A stretch of DNA of 64,000 bases from Bacteroidia bacterium (GCA_020051175.1 JAGVJJ010000013.1:1-64000), one strand, 5' to 3'; counted from the first letter of the stretch, positions 26,504 through 36,404 are shown. Numbers and translations are program-made. Notes: generated from the letters alone by a model not told the origin.

Positions 26504-27076
26504 ATGAGCAGAACAATTATTGAACATAATTTCAGAGAAGCACAACAGGTACTTGAACAGTTTTTGTCCGATGACAGCAACGTGGATGCAATAGAAAACG
26601 CGGGAAAGCTGCTGACCGAAGCCTTCAAAAAAGGCAATAAGGTAATCTCCTGCGGCAATGGAGGCTCCATGTGCGATGCCATGCATTTTGCAGAAGAGCT
26701 GAGCGGCCGGTTCCGTGACGACAGGAGGGCTCTGCCGGCCATATCCATTTCGGATCCATCACATTTATCATGTGTTGCAAACGATTACGGCTACGACAAC
26801 GTTTTTTCCCGCTATATAGAAGCCCTTGGCAATACAGGGGATGTACTGTTGGCCATTAGCACCAGCGGCAATTCTGCCAACGTTGTGAATGCGATAAACA
26901 GTGCAAAAGCAAAGGGAATGAGCATCATCGGGCTTACCGGAAAGGATGGCGGCAAAATGGCAACCTTGTGTGATGTGGAGATTCGCGCGCCCCACAGCAA
27001 ATATGCCGACAGGGCCCAGGAAATACACATTAAGGTAATCCATTCCCTGATACAAATTGTGGAGGCAGGTTTATAA
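26504..27076 (+). CDS. gmhA: D-sedoheptulose-7-phosphate isomerase
   Basis: 190 residues, SIS-domain enzyme converting sedoheptulose-7-phosphate to D-glycero-manno-heptose-7-phosphate, first step of ADP-heptose synthesis for LPS or glycoprotein glycans. [28 protein letters not shown]-type [19 protein letters not shown] and [13 protein letters not shown] are diagnostic, and [15 protein letters not shown] closes the fold. The family motif GNGGSHCDAMHF has Met in place of the first His here, a conservative oddity. It sits 34 bp upstream of comM. Confidence 0.93.
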   Translation: MSRTIIEHNFREAQQVLEQFLSDDSNVDAIENAGKLLTEAFKKGNKVISCGNGGSMCDAMHFAEELSGRFRDDRRALPAISISDPSHLSCVANDYGYDNVFSRYIEALGNTGDVLLAISTSGNSANVVNAINSAKAKGMSIIGLTGKDGGKMATLCDVEIRAPHSKYADRAQEIHIKVIHSLIQIVEAGL

Positions 27077-27110
27077 AAATTGTATTCATTTTCATTACTT
27101 ATAAAATTAC

Positions 27111-28649
27111 ATGCTGATAAAAACCTATGGCAGTGCGGTATATGGCATTAATGCAACTACAGTAACTGTTGAAACCAACATCAATCCGGGTGTTAATTTT
27201 TTATTGGTTGGCTTGCCCGACAGCGCTGTAAAGGAGAGCCAGCAACGGATTGACGCTGCCCTGAAAAACAACGGCTATAAAATCCCTGGAAAAAGCATTG
27301 TTATCAATATGGCTCCGGCCGATATACGCAAAGAAGGTTCTGCTTATGATTTAACCATTGCCGTGGGCATACTGGCTGCATCCGAGCAAATACTTTCCGA
27401 TAAGGTAAGCAGCTTTATCATTATGGGCGAGCTTTCGCTGGATGGCGGACTGCAGCCGATAAAGGGCGTTTTGCCTATTGCTTTGCAGGCGCAGAAAGAA
27501 GGTTTTAAAGGCATTATACTCCCAAAACAAAATGCCAAAGAAGCCGCTGTAGTAGGCGAGCTGGAAGTGTACGGAGTAGAGAACATCAAAGAAGTAATTG
27601 ATTTTTTCAATGAAACGTCAGAGCTGGAACGCACTGTGGTTAACACACGTGATGAGTTTTTTGCCAAGCTCAACAACAGCGAATTTGATTTTGCAGATGT
27701 AAAAGGACAGGAAAATATAAAACGTGCACTCGAAATTGCTGCAGCAGGTGGACACAATGTAATCCTGATTGGTGCACCTGGAGCTGGAAAAACCATGCTC
27801 GCCAAACGTTTGCCTACCATACTGCCACCCATGAACCTGCAGGAAGCACTTGAAACCACCAAGATCCACAGTGTTGCAGGGAAGATGGGGAAAAACACCG
27901 GGCTTATTTCCACACGTCCGTTCAGGGCCCCGCACCACACGATTTCGGATGTAGCTTTAGTCGGAGGAGGTGGTGTGCCGCAACCAGGCGAAATATCACT
28001 CTCACACCATGGGGTATTGTTCCTGGACGAACTGCCGGAATTTAAGCGTACCGTGCTTGAAGTAATGCGTCAACCGCTGGAAGACAGAGTGGTAACCATT
28101 TCACGCGCGAAGTTTTCAGTTGAGTACCCGGCAAGCTTCATGCTTGTTGCTGCCATGAACCCCTGCCCTTGCGGGTATTACAACCACCCTGAAAAAGATT
28201 GTGTTTGTCCTCCGGGAACAGTGCAGAAATATTTAAACAAAATCTCCGGTCCGCTGCTCGACCGGATTGACATCCACATTGAAGTAACGCCTGTTTCCTA
28301 TAACGAGCTGGCTGCAGAACGACAGTCTGAAAAAAGCGCAAGTGTGAGAGAACGTGTAATCAAAGCACGTGAAATACAGCAGCAGCGCTACCTGAACAGT
28401 AATGGCATACATTGCAATGCACAGATGGGTTCTAAACAGCTGCGCAGCATTTGTAAAATTGATGAAGCAGGCAACCAGCTGCTGAAAACAGCAATGGAAA
28501 AGCTCGGTTTATCAGCACGTGCGTATGACCGTATTTTAAAGGTGGCGCGCACCATTGCCGATTTGGACAACTCCGCCAATATAGAAACCAATCACCTGGC
28601 CGAAGCCATCCAGTACCGTAGCCTCGACCGCGAAGGCTGGGCGGGATAA
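27111..28649 (+). CDS. comM: YifB/ComM-family AAA+ ATPase
   Basis: 512 residues. N-terminal Lon-S16-like domain (1-190, [18 protein letters not shown]), then Mg-chelatase-type AAA+: Walker [10 protein letters not shown] at 221-229, [19 protein letters not shown], Walker [10 protein letters not shown], and the zinc-like Cys cluster [20 protein letters not shown]-terminal YifB_C ([20 protein letters not shown]). ComM homologues are helicases that extend branch migration during natural transformation. Length is standard. It probably shares a transcript with gmhA. Confidence 0.92.
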   Translation: MLIKTYGSAVYGINATTVTVETNINPGVNFLLVGLPDSAVKESQQRIDAALKNNGYKIPGKSIVINMAPADIRKEGSAYDLTIAVGILAASEQILSDKVSSFIIMGELSLDGGLQPIKGVLPIALQAQKEGFKGIILPKQNAKEAAVVGELEVYGVENIKEVIDFFNETSELERTVVNTRDEFFAKLNNSEFDFADVKGQENIKRALEIAAAGGHNVILIGAPGAGKTMLAKRLPTILPPMNLQEALETTKIHSVAGKMGKNTGLISTRPFRAPHHTISDVALVGGGGVPQPGEISLSHHGVLFLDELPEFKRTVLEVMRQPLEDRVVTISRAKFSVEYPASFMLVAAMNPCPCGYYNHPEKDCVCPPGTVQKYLNKISGPLLDRIDIHIEVTPVSYNELAAERQSEKSASVRERVIKAREIQQQRYLNSNGIHCNAQMGSKQLRSICKIDEAGNQLLKTAMEKLGLSARAYDRILKVARTIADLDNSANIETNHLAEAIQYRSLDREGWAG

Positions 28650-28740
28650 TTTTGTTTCAAAATTCCGAATTAACAAATACAGATAAACAAACAGCTGTTA
28701 AATTCAGTAATTTTGCATACCTGCTGATTGCAGAAACAAC

Positions 28741-31206
28741 ATGTTTAAATACAAACACATAGGATTTATCATTGTTTTGCTGAGCCTGCTTTGCGGGTTT
28801 TCCTATGGCCAGGAGCGTAACCTCGACAGCCTGGTAGCAAACAGCTATTTCGACAACGAAGATTATCCCCGCGCGCTGAAAGCCTACCTGGAGCTGTATG
28901 CTAAAAACAAAAAAGATGTAAACGTTAATTACCGCATTGGCTACTGCTACCTGCAGGTGAATGACGATAAATCAAAAGCCATACCTTACTTTGAATATGT
29001 TTATAGTCAGGGCAATTACAAGGACGACCTCCTGTTGCACATGGGACAAGCCTATACACATGCTTATAATTTTGAGGACGCGCTCACCTTTTTCAATCAT
29101 TACCGCAGGATCATTTATTCCAAACGGTTTGAACTGATTGAAAATTATTACCAGGATTGCCTTGACGGGAAAATCGACTACCAGAAAAAAATTACTACCG
29201 GTATTTTTGGTACAGTGGACCATTACATTGAAAATTGTGAAAGTGCAATAGAGCTCTTTAAAAACCCTGTAAACGTTACATTTGAGAACCTCGGTCCTCA
29301 GGTAAATTCCAAATATGCCGATTATTCGCCCTTTATAACACGCGATGAAAGCAGGCTGTATTTCACTTCCAGAAGAACGCAGCTGGACAGCATTCCACGC
29401 TGGCAAAATGAGCTGCCTTCGGATATTTACTACTCCTACGTGAAGGACGGACAATGGACCAAGGCTGAAAAATTCGGGCAAACACTCAATACCGCTGAAG
29501 ACGAAGCCTGTGTGTATGTGCAGCCGGATGGAAAAAACATGATCGTATACCAGGACAATGAAAATGCTTCTGGCGACTTGTTTCAGGTAGCAATTGAAGA
29601 TCAGCCAGGCAAACCGGAAAGCTTCACCGGCCCTGTAAATACACAGTTCCGCGAGTACGAAGGCTGCCTTATTGAAGAAGGCAATGCCTTTATTTTTTCC
29701 AGCGACCGGGAAGGCGGACTGGGTGAAACAGATCTATACATTGTAAGAAAGCTGCCCAACGGGCAATGGAGCGTCCCCTTCAATCTTGGGCCATCCATTA
29801 ACACCAAATACAAAGAGGCTTTCCCGGTGTTTGATGAAAAGAGCAACACCCTTTACTTTGCATCACAGGGGCATATAAACATGGGCGGGTATGATATTTT
29901 TTCGGCAACCCTGGATACTTCAGACAATACTTATGGAGATGCGGTAAACATGGGCTATCCTATCAATACACCTGAAGACGATCTTCAATTCAGCCTGTCC
30001 GACAACAAAAGGGAAGGCTATATTTCAGCCATACGCAGGGAAGGCTATGGCGACTATGATATATACAAGCTGGTGTTTAATGCGGTAGAGAAAAGGCCAT
30101 CTGTTATACGAGGCGTTGTTTCCATAAAGGACAAGGATACCCTGCGTAAAGAGGTTGCAGCCACCATAAGTATAAAAGACGCAATTGCAAACAAAGAGCT
30201 GGACTCTAAAAAAGTAAACTTCCAGACCGGCAGGTATATTTTTGCGGTAGACAATCCCGGAAAATATATCCTTACTGTGAAAAGCAATGGTTTCAGGGAT
30301 GTACAGCATGAAATAAACCTGTACGACAAGTCCGACTATGTGTTTGAAATCCAGAACGACTTCCTGCTGCAAAAAAACGAGAATGCAGAACAAGTTCAAA
30401 AAACGGATGATAGCGTAAAAACAGAAGAAGTTTACAGCATTAACAAACTGCCAGTAAATGTTATTATCTGGGGCATTATAAAAACTGATATTCCGATTGA
30501 ATCAGACATCAATGCTTCCATTGTGGTGAAAGACGCAGTTACCGGGCAGGACATCCTGAAAAAGAATGCCAATCCGAAAAGCGGGAAATATACCTTCTCT
30601 GTGAGCCCTGGAAAATATGTTATCAGTATTACAAGTCCGGGTTACAAGGATTATTTGGAAGAAATAAATACCGAGGATATTTCCAGCTTTTTCCAGACCG
30701 GGAAAAACATAACGCTTGAGAGGATTGTTACGCCAGGCTCAAATTACAGCAGCCCTGCTGCAAACACGGAAGGCACTACAGCTGCAGATAAAAAAGCAGA
30801 AGTAACAACCCTGGAAACAGGTACACAGGAGAAAGTTGCAATGCCCAGCGGCACGGCAGCAGCTGGTACCGTAATTGCGGACAGCATAAAAAAGGAAGAT
30901 ACTAGTGCTGCTGCGAGCACACAGGAAAGCCTAACCGATAGCACACAAACAGCTGCAGAAAAAAAGAGTTCTGCGAAAGCAAAAGAAAAAACACCAATGG
31001 AAAAGAAATCGGCAGAAAAGGCAGCCATTCAAACAGCGAAAAAGACAGGTACCCCTGCTAGAAAGCCTACGGGCACAGCTAAAAAGCCTTCAACCGCTGC
31101 AAGGAAGCCTGCTGCGAAGAAAACCACCAGCACTAAAAAAAGCACCGCCAAAAAAGCTCCGGCAAAGAAGCCTGCGAAGAGCAAGAGCAGCGCAAAGTTT
31201 AATTAA
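28741..31206 (+). CDS. PorE-like TPR/PD40/carboxypeptidase-regulatory protein with lysine-alanine tail
   Basis: 821 residues. Signal peptide ends FSYGQ; TPR-type helices 22-150; PD40 beta-propeller repeats (YADYSPFITRDESRLYFTSRR, EDEACVYVQPDGKNMIVYQ, FIFSSDREGGLGETDLYIVR); two carboxypeptidase-regulatory-like domains (about 455-540 and 575-660); then a 150-residue Ala/Ser/Thr/Lys tail ending in PAKKxAKK units. The first three parts match PorE and related T9SS components, whose C-terminus is normally an OmpA peptidoglycan-binding domain. Here the OmpA domain is absent and a histone-H1-like tail replaces it. Role inferred: periplasmic scaffold, possibly anchored through the cationic tail. Confidence 0.75.
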   Translation: MFKYKHIGFIIVLLSLLCGFSYGQERNLDSLVANSYFDNEDYPRALKAYLELYAKNKKDVNVNYRIGYCYLQVNDDKSKAIPYFEYVYSQGNYKDDLLLHMGQAYTHAYNFEDALTFFNHYRRIIYSKRFELIENYYQDCLDGKIDYQKKITTGIFGTVDHYIENCESAIELFKNPVNVTFENLGPQVNSKYADYSPFITRDESRLYFTSRRTQLDSIPRWQNELPSDIYYSYVKDGQWTKAEKFGQTLNTAEDEACVYVQPDGKNMIVYQDNENASGDLFQVAIEDQPGKPESFTGPVNTQFREYEGCLIEEGNAFIFSSDREGGLGETDLYIVRKLPNGQWSVPFNLGPSINTKYKEAFPVFDEKSNTLYFASQGHINMGGYDIFSATLDTSDNTYGDAVNMGYPINTPEDDLQFSLSDNKREGYISAIRREGYGDYDIYKLVFNAVEKRPSVIRGVVSIKDKDTLRKEVAATISIKDAIANKELDSKKVNFQTGRYIFAVDNPGKYILTVKSNGFRDVQHEINLYDKSDYVFEIQNDFLLQKNENAEQVQKTDDSVKTEEVYSINKLPVNVIIWGIIKTDIPIESDINASIVVKDAVTGQDILKKNANPKSGKYTFSVSPGKYVISITSPGYKDYLEEINTEDISSFFQTGKNITLERIVTPGSNYSSPAANTEGTTAADKKAEVTTLETGTQEKVAMPSGTAAAGTVIADSIKKEDTSAAASTQESLTDSTQTAAEKKSSAKAKEKTPMEKKSAEKAAIQTAKKTGTPARKPTGTAKKPSTAARKPAAKKTTSTKKSTAKKAPAKKPAKSKSSAKFN

Positions 31207-31267
31207 GGGCCCCCCACCTGGCAACTTTTTTTCAGCAGATACGTTAAATACCAAAATACATTCTGCT

Positions 31268-31984
31268 ATGAAAGCACTTGCACCGAACTGGATTATTGAA
31301 AATCTGATTGATTTTGAATACAAAAAGTATGAGCTGCTTGCCTATCTTCAAGGCATAAAACAGGAGTTTAAAGACGAAAAGCTCTACCCTGCCCTCAGCG
31401 ACCTGATTGCGCATTACAACAACCTGGTTACCATTAAAAACAACAAGCAGCAGCTGAACGAATCGTTTAAAAAAATACTTTCGAAAATAGATGTTGAACG
31501 TTTAAAGCTGATTTATGAGTCTGTAGAAAAGGATACAGCCATGATAAGCGAAATAGAAAGTATCATCAATTTCTCCATTCCGCACATGGAAAACCACCTG
31601 AAAGAGGGAAAAGAAATATACAGCCACATAGAAAATGACATGCAGATTGAGCCAATAGGGCTTACCCCTTTAAACACCGATGAGGGATATATGTTCATCA
31701 GCGATGGCAGGCAAAAAGACACCCACGTGCATCAGTATAAAATCACTTTTTTTGAGCATGCAAACGAGAGCTACAGGGGCATACACACTTCGTACATTAC
31801 CTCGTTTGCGTATTCGTACGTAAACACCTACGAAAATATAAAGCTACAGCTAATCAAGGACATTCCTGAGCTGCCTATACCTGCAGTTTTTGCGATAAGC
31901 AGTGAAAAACAATACCCCTTGCAGGAAAGTTTTATTCCCGTGGCAAAGCGCACCCTCGTAAGATTTATCAGCACGCTTAGCTGA
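31268..31984 (+). CDS. Hypothetical protein, 238 aa
   Basis: No signal peptide or membrane segment. The first half is strongly helical (LAYLQGIKQEFKDEKLYP, NNKQQLNESFKKILSKID), and the second half mixes strands (HVHQYKITFFEHANESYRGIHTSYITSF). No family recognised. It follows the PorE-like gene by 61 bp on the same strand, so cotranscription is plausible. Confidence 0.65.
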   Translation: MKALAPNWIIENLIDFEYKKYELLAYLQGIKQEFKDEKLYPALSDLIAHYNNLVTIKNNKQQLNESFKKILSKIDVERLKLIYESVEKDTAMISEIESIINFSIPHMENHLKEGKEIYSHIENDMQIEPIGLTPLNTDEGYMFISDGRQKDTHVHQYKITFFEHANESYRGIHTSYITSFAYSYVNTYENIKLQLIKDIPELPIPAVFAISSEKQYPLQESFIPVAKRTLVRFISTLS

Positions 31985-32002
31985 TGATTTAAGCTGTTGT
32001 GA

Positions 32003-32503
32003 TCAGCTGTTTTTAGCTTTTACAGGAATCCATATTTCCTCTTCGGAATCAGCGGAGTTGTTCTTGTATTTTTCTCCAAGTACCTCAAAATGAGGCCTGC
32101 TGTCCAGCGTATATTCGGATCCCGGCAGCCATTTTCCGAAAATATATTGAAAAATGTGCGCTCCGTTGGCCGATGAGCCTTTGTAATGAAAAACGGCATA
32201 CCGGCCTGCAGGAAGCACTTTTGCTTCCATACCTGCAGGAACGGAATTAAAATCGGCAACTTCTGCCACGGCCCACTTTTCAAATTCATTCCGGGGATCA
32301 AACTTTTCGAAATACCCGGGGTCAAACGATTGCATGGAATACAGGTTAGCTCCTACAGCGTTTGGAATACCTTTGCGATCCATCATAAAACTGCGCCACA
32401 ATTCACCCGTTTTATCATTGGCCAGGGACATTCGAAGGCGTTTCCCCACCAGCTTTTTTTCGGCAAGCTGCACTATATCCGGCTGAATTTCAATTTGTTC
32501 CAT
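32003..32503 (-). CDS. GyrI-like small-molecule-binding protein
   Basis: 166 residues from ATG 32503; a TTG at 32512 is an alternative. VGKRLRMSLANDKTGELWRSFM, the FEKWAVAEV and VPAGMEAKVLPAGRYAVFHYKG segments and a C-terminal W(L/I)P form the GyrI/SbmC-type AraC-effector-binding fold. These bind small hydrophobic ligands, and SbmC/GyrI inhibits DNA gyrase. It begins inside the end of the upstream pentapeptide gene (14-bp overlap), so the two are translationally coupled. Confidence 0.8.
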   Translation of the reverse strand: MEQIEIQPDIVQLAEKKLVGKRLRMSLANDKTGELWRSFMMDRKGIPNAVGANLYSMQSFDPGYFEKFDPRNEFEKWAVAEVADFNSVPAGMEAKVLPAGRYAVFHYKGSSANGAHIFQYIFGKWLPGSEYTLDSRPHFEVLGEKYKNNSADSEEEIWIPVKAKNS

Positions 32504-33062
32504 CAATTTCAATGTCGTATCGGGTTAAAAGGCCGGCAACCTGCGATAAGGAGAATTTTGCTCTTTTTATACGATTCGTTTCCGGGTCAATGATATAATT
32601 ATAAGAGGTTCTGAAATCGGCTTTTTCAAGCACAGAATTTTCAAATATGGCATTTCTAAAATCGCAATTATCGAATAGTGAGCCCGTCAGGTCGCAACTG
32701 GCAAAATCCACCTCAGCGAGCTGAGTATTTTTAAAAAGCGTATTCTTTAGTTTGCGCCTGTAAAACGAAGAATGGTCCATAACACAAGCTTCCACAGTAA
32801 AAGACAGGCCAAATTCATTGCAATTCTGGAACTGTAAACCCAGCATTTTGCATTCGCTGAACTTCACCTCCCTGAACACGGTTTTATTGAGCTTACAGAG
32901 GCTCAGGTTACAGCCGGTAAACACACAGTCAATAAATGTACATCCTGAAAAATCGAGGTTGGAAAAATCACAGTTTTTAAAGCTGCAATTTTCATATTCC
33001 GCTTTAGAAAAAACAGTTTCCCGGAAATATTCTTTGGTAAAAACCTGATTGATAAACACCAC
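32490..33062 (-). CDS. Qnr-like pentapeptide repeat protein
   Basis: 190 residues. From about residue 20 the sequence steps in fives: YENCSFKNCDFSNLDFSGCT, then FIDCVFTGCNLSLCKL and later FASCDLTGSLFDNCDF, the A(D/N)LXX right-handed quadrilateral helix. The end (NYIIDPETNRIKRAKFSL then VAGLLTRYDIEID) is the C-terminal helix pattern of Qnr/McbG-type DNA mimics that shield gyrase. Its coupling to a GyrI-like gene points to gyrase as a shared theme. Whether it protects from quinolones or from an endogenous toxin cannot be told. Confidence 0.82.
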   Translation of the reverse strand: MVFINQVFTKEYFRETVFSKAEYENCSFKNCDFSNLDFSGCTFIDCVFTGCNLSLCKLNKTVFREVKFSECKMLGLQFQNCNEFGLSFTVEACVMDHSSFYRRKLKNTLFKNTQLAEVDFASCDLTGSLFDNCDFRNAIFENSVLEKADFRTSYNYIIDPETNRIKRAKFSLSQVAGLLTRYDIEIDGTN

Positions 33063-33164
33063 AATACCAATATTCTATATTGGCATCAAATATACGCCAA
33101 TTTATTAAAAGGTATTGAACACTTCGACACACAGCGGCTATGTGTTTATATCGATGGCTTAACT

Positions 33165-33302
33165 ATGAAAAGCATGAAGTTTTTATCAGTGTTAAAAAAA
33201 GAAAACTCTCTGCGAAATTCGGCTGCAATACTATTTACAATACTATCTTTGTTCTCCGAAAAACAGGAAAAACACTACGAATTTAAATTATCAGCGGATT
33301 AA
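33165..33302 (+). CDS. Possible small ORF upstream of the histidine kinase
   Basis: 45 codons from ATG 33165 to TAA 33300-33302, MKSMKFLSVLKKENSLRNSA then a hydrophobic ILFTILSLFS. It could encode a small membrane peptide. It lies 35 bp before the histidine kinase gene. No homologue is recognised, so it may be chance. Confidence 0.2.
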   Translation: MKSMKFLSVLKKENSLRNSAAILFTILSLFSEKQEKHYEFKLSAD

Positions 33303-33337
33303 GCGCACCAACAGGAGGGAAGAGGAATACCTGAAGA

Positions 33338-34534
33338 ATGAAAAGTATTATAAATAAGCTGATAAATACTGGGGTTAGGAAGGAATACCAGTCGTGGGAG
33401 TGCCATATAACACGAAAACTAAATTCAGTTGCACTTATTACTTTTCTAAACCTTGTTCTTGGGATTTCTTTTTTTTTAGCATGCGGTTATTACGAGTTTA
33501 TATTTGATTGTGCGATGGGCCTTATTGCGGCACCCTTGGTTATAGTGCTTAACCGCATTAAAAACTACCTATGGGCTGCCTATTGGTTCTTTTGCTACGG
33601 CTTCTGGTTTTTTATCCCTATAAACCTTAAAATGGGCAGCCAGTCGTTCATCATACTTTTTTATTTTCCGGTTATAATAAGCATGGTTCAGATACTTGGA
33701 CGGAAAGAGCTTTTAAAACACCTGTTTGTTTTAAGTGTCTTATGCCTTGCTTCCATTATTATTATTGCTTTCGGATTCAAATACAAGCTTTGGCACCTGG
33801 AGCTGAACGAAGATACAGTAAGCAATTTGGCTGTATTCCACATCATACTTTGTTTTATTACCACCATGGCTTTTATCATTGTAATGGTTTCCGAGTCGGT
33901 AAGCCAGGAGAACCTTATACGTAAAACACTTGCCGAAAAAGAGATTCTGCTTGCAGAAGTGTTTCACCGTGTAAAAAACAATATGAACATTGTTACCAGC
34001 CTGCTCAACCTGAGAAAAAACATGTCCGAATCGCAGGAGGTAAAAGAAGCACTGGAAGAGTGCAGGGGACGGGTATTTGCCATGGCACTTGTACACGACA
34101 ATATTTTCAACAAGAACAACATTACTGCCCTCAATTTTAAGGATTATATACAGGTGCTTGTAACAGAAATCGCCAACTCTTTTGGAGAACATGAAAAAGC
34201 AGAAATAACGCTTGCAACAGAAGATGTACACCTTGATCTTTCATACGCTATCCCCTGCGGACTGATATTGAATGAACTTATTACAAATTCATTCAAGCAC
34301 GCATGCCCTGAAAGTGAAAAGCTTATAATACATGTGAAACTCCGTAAACAAAAAAATACAGTAGAGCTGGAGGTAAAAGACAATGGCAGCGGTTTACCTG
34401 AAGACGGTATTAAAAACTCCGACTCGCTCGGAATGGAGCTTATTAAATCCCTTTCTGAACAGGTAGGCGGAACCTATGGTTTCTGCAGCAAGGATGGACT
34501 TACATTCAACCTCAAATTTAAAATAACCTCCTGA
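33338..34534 (+). CDS. Membrane sensor histidine kinase, HisKA_2 type
   Basis: 398 residues. Six hydrophobic segments in residues 30-185 with only short loops, so the input is probably sensed within the membrane. HisKA_2 box EVFHRVKNNMNIVTSLLNLR, with phospho-acceptor His210; HATPase_c with LILNELITNSFKHA, DNGSGLP and SLGMELIKSL. No receiver domain and no response regulator gene adjacent. The decayed receiver at 2714-3017 is too distant to link. The stimulus is unknown. Confidence 0.88.
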   Translation: MKSIINKLINTGVRKEYQSWECHITRKLNSVALITFLNLVLGISFFLACGYYEFIFDCAMGLIAAPLVIVLNRIKNYLWAAYWFFCYGFWFFIPINLKMGSQSFIILFYFPVIISMVQILGRKELLKHLFVLSVLCLASIIIIAFGFKYKLWHLELNEDTVSNLAVFHIILCFITTMAFIIVMVSESVSQENLIRKTLAEKEILLAEVFHRVKNNMNIVTSLLNLRKNMSESQEVKEALEECRGRVFAMALVHDNIFNKNNITALNFKDYIQVLVTEIANSFGEHEKAEITLATEDVHLDLSYAIPCGLILNELITNSFKHACPESEKLIIHVKLRKQKNTVELEVKDNGSGLPEDGIKNSDSLGMELIKSLSEQVGGTYGFCSKDGLTFNLKFKITS

Positions 34535-34605
34535 TTATCTGACAAATAAAATCAGGCACCTCCATATACTTTTTTCACCGTTTTTGCGTTACTTTTATAA
34601 AAAAG

Positions 34606-35205
34606 ATGCCTTTGAAAAATTATTTACTTTATGGCCTTCTGCTGCTAACCCCTCTGGCATTTGCTCAAACGGATTTCGCCAGACAACTATCAGATGCCGC
34701 ATTAAAGCTCACTGCTCAAAAAGTGGAGTATGATCCTGCTTATTTTACTATAGCATATCCTAATGGTGATGTGCCCAAGAACAAAGGTGTATGCACCGAT
34801 GTGATCATTCGTGCTTACCGTCTGCTCTCCGTTGATCTTCAGAAGGAAGTGCACGAGGATATCAAAAACAACTTTAAAAAATATCCGAATAAATGGGGCC
34901 TTACCAAACCCGATAAAAACATTGACCACCGCAGGGTTCCGAACCTGATGACATTTTTTACGCGTTACGGACTGGTGAAAACAATATCAGACAAACCGGA
35001 AGATTACATACCTGGTGATATTGTTTGCTGGAACCTGGGAGGCAACGTAACACACATCGGTATTGTAGTTGACAAAAAATCATCGGACGGAAAACGGTAC
35101 ATGATAGTTCATAACATTGGTGCCGGACAAGTGCTTGAAGACTGCTTGTTCAGCTATAAAATTATTGGCCATTACACTTATAAAAAACAAAACGCTGAAA
35201 AATGA
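34606..35205 (+). CDS. DUF1287 periplasmic cysteine hydrolase (NlpC-like)
   Basis: 199 residues, signal peptide 1-20 (ends PLAFAQ). DUF1287 has the papain-like pattern: Cys63 in NKGVCTDVIIRAYR, then GDIVCWNLGGNVTHIGIVVD with His150, then IVHNIGAG. Its residues match cell-wall amidase/endopeptidase-type hydrolases, although the substrate of this family is not established. The stop overlaps the ATG of the next gene by 4 bp, a coupled pair with an L,D-transpeptidase, which strongly suggests a peptidoglycan job. Confidence 0.8.
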   Translation: MPLKNYLLYGLLLLTPLAFAQTDFARQLSDAALKLTAQKVEYDPAYFTIAYPNGDVPKNKGVCTDVIIRAYRLLSVDLQKEVHEDIKNNFKKYPNKWGLTKPDKNIDHRRVPNLMTFFTRYGLVKTISDKPEDYIPGDIVCWNLGGNVTHIGIVVDKKSSDGKRYMIVHNIGAGQVLEDCLFSYKIIGHYTYKKQNAEK

Positions 35206-35945
35206 GGCTGCTAATTATACTTCTGGGCTTATTGCTCACAACAGGGTTTATTGTTACACCGGACTTTCTTGCAGAGCAAAAAAAATACGAACGCGTAAAA
35301 GCCGCATACAAAGAGAAAGAAGCGGGGGTTCAGAAAAAGCTCAGTGAACTTGGCCTTGACCTGAATAACTTTAACATCCTCATCACCGTGTTTAAAAGCG
35401 AGCAGGAACTGGTGATTTATGCAAAAAATAAAAAAGACAAGCAATACAAAAAGCTGGTCACCTACCCCATCTGTGCAAGTTCGGGGGACCTGGGGCCAAA
35501 ACGAAAGCAAGGCGATGGCCAGGTGCCTGAAGGCTTTTACCACATTGAGCGCTATAACCCTTCGAGCAGCTACCACCTGTCATTAGGAGTGAGCTATCCC
35601 AACAAATCTGACAAACTGAAAAGCACAGCAAAAGATTTAGGGGGCGATATTTTTATACATGGTGAATGTGTAACCATTGGCTGTATGCCAATGACCAATG
35701 ATAAGATAAAAGAAATATACATATACGCTATACAGGCCAAAAACAATGGCCAGCAGAACATACCCGTTTATATTTTCCCTTTTAAGTTTACGGAAAGCGC
35801 TATTGCAAAACACAAATCATATACAACGGATAACAAGATGCTACAGGACTTCTGGAATAATTTAAAAACAGGTTACGACAAATTCCACAGCAATTTGGAA
35901 GCGCTGAATGTTGCTGTTGACAAGGCTGGGAATTATAATTTTTAA
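35202..35945 (+). CDS. YafK/ErfK-type L,D-transpeptidase
   Basis: 247 residues. N-terminal membrane/signal segment (LLIILLGLLLTTGFIV). The YkuD-type active site is IHGECVTIGCMPMT with His153 and Cys161; GQVPEGFYHIERYNP and LSLGVSYPN are the conserved blocks of the YafK branch, some of which cleave Lpp-peptidoglycan links and others cross-link. Starts at the ATGA overlap with the DUF1287 gene. It probably acts in the periplasm on the same wall substrate. Confidence 0.85.
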   Translation: MRLLIILLGLLLTTGFIVTPDFLAEQKKYERVKAAYKEKEAGVQKKLSELGLDLNNFNILITVFKSEQELVIYAKNKKDKQYKKLVTYPICASSGDLGPKRKQGDGQVPEGFYHIERYNPSSSYHLSLGVSYPNKSDKLKSTAKDLGGDIFIHGECVTIGCMPMTNDKIKEIYIYAIQAKNNGQQNIPVYIFPFKFTESAIAKHKSYTTDNKMLQDFWNNLKTGYDKFHSNLEALNVAVDKAGNYNF

Positions 35946-36002
35946 AATTATGATAAGCAGCAGCCTTAAGCTTTTTACGACTGCTGCTTATTGGGAATTG
36001 TT

Positions 36003-36404
36003 TTAATTCAGGCACACATACAATCCCCGCATTTTTCTTTCCGTTCCGTCCTGCTCAAGAACCACAACACTTTCTATAAGCACCTTTTCCACCTTTTTAG
36101 CTTCCAGTGTTTTAATTGCTGCTTTAATCTCATCGCTCAGCTTAGCACCGGAATTGGTGTGTTCAACAAATAGGCGCTGCCCATCCGCTGATTTTTCGGC
36201 ATAAGCCAACACGAATGACTTCACCTTCAGTTCTTTGTAAGGAAGCGTAAGCTCATCGCATTTAGCAAGATCGGCATAAGAAATCACATCACCGGATTTG
36301 GCCGCACCGCATAATATCGGGTTAGGAACATTATCGGTATTTTGAGCAAAATTTGTTGCGGTGCCAAACATTGTCAGCAGCACAAGGGAGAGGATTGTTT
36401 TCAT
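36003..36404 (-). CDS. Hypothetical exported protein
   Basis: 133 residues. Signal peptide ends ATNFAQ. The mature protein has a KSFVLAYAEK...AAIKTLEAKKVEKVLIESVVVL block and ends MRGLYVCLN, with two Cys that could pair. The pattern resembles the beta-sandwich repeats of GldM-like periplasmic proteins, but that is a loose impression. Stands alone. Confidence 0.55.
   Translation of the reverse strand: MKTILSLVLLTMFGTATNFAQNTDNVPNPILCGAAKSGDVISYADLAKCDELTLPYKELKVKSFVLAYAEKSADGQRLFVEHTNSGAKLSDEIKAAIKTLEAKKVEKVLIESVVVLEQDGTERKMRGLYVCLN

Noticed and set aside
30744-31028. Minus-strand ORF opposite the lysine-rich tail of the PorE-like gene
   Set aside because: It mirrors the codon bias of the repetitive Ala/Lys tail and has no start context; it is a shadow frame.
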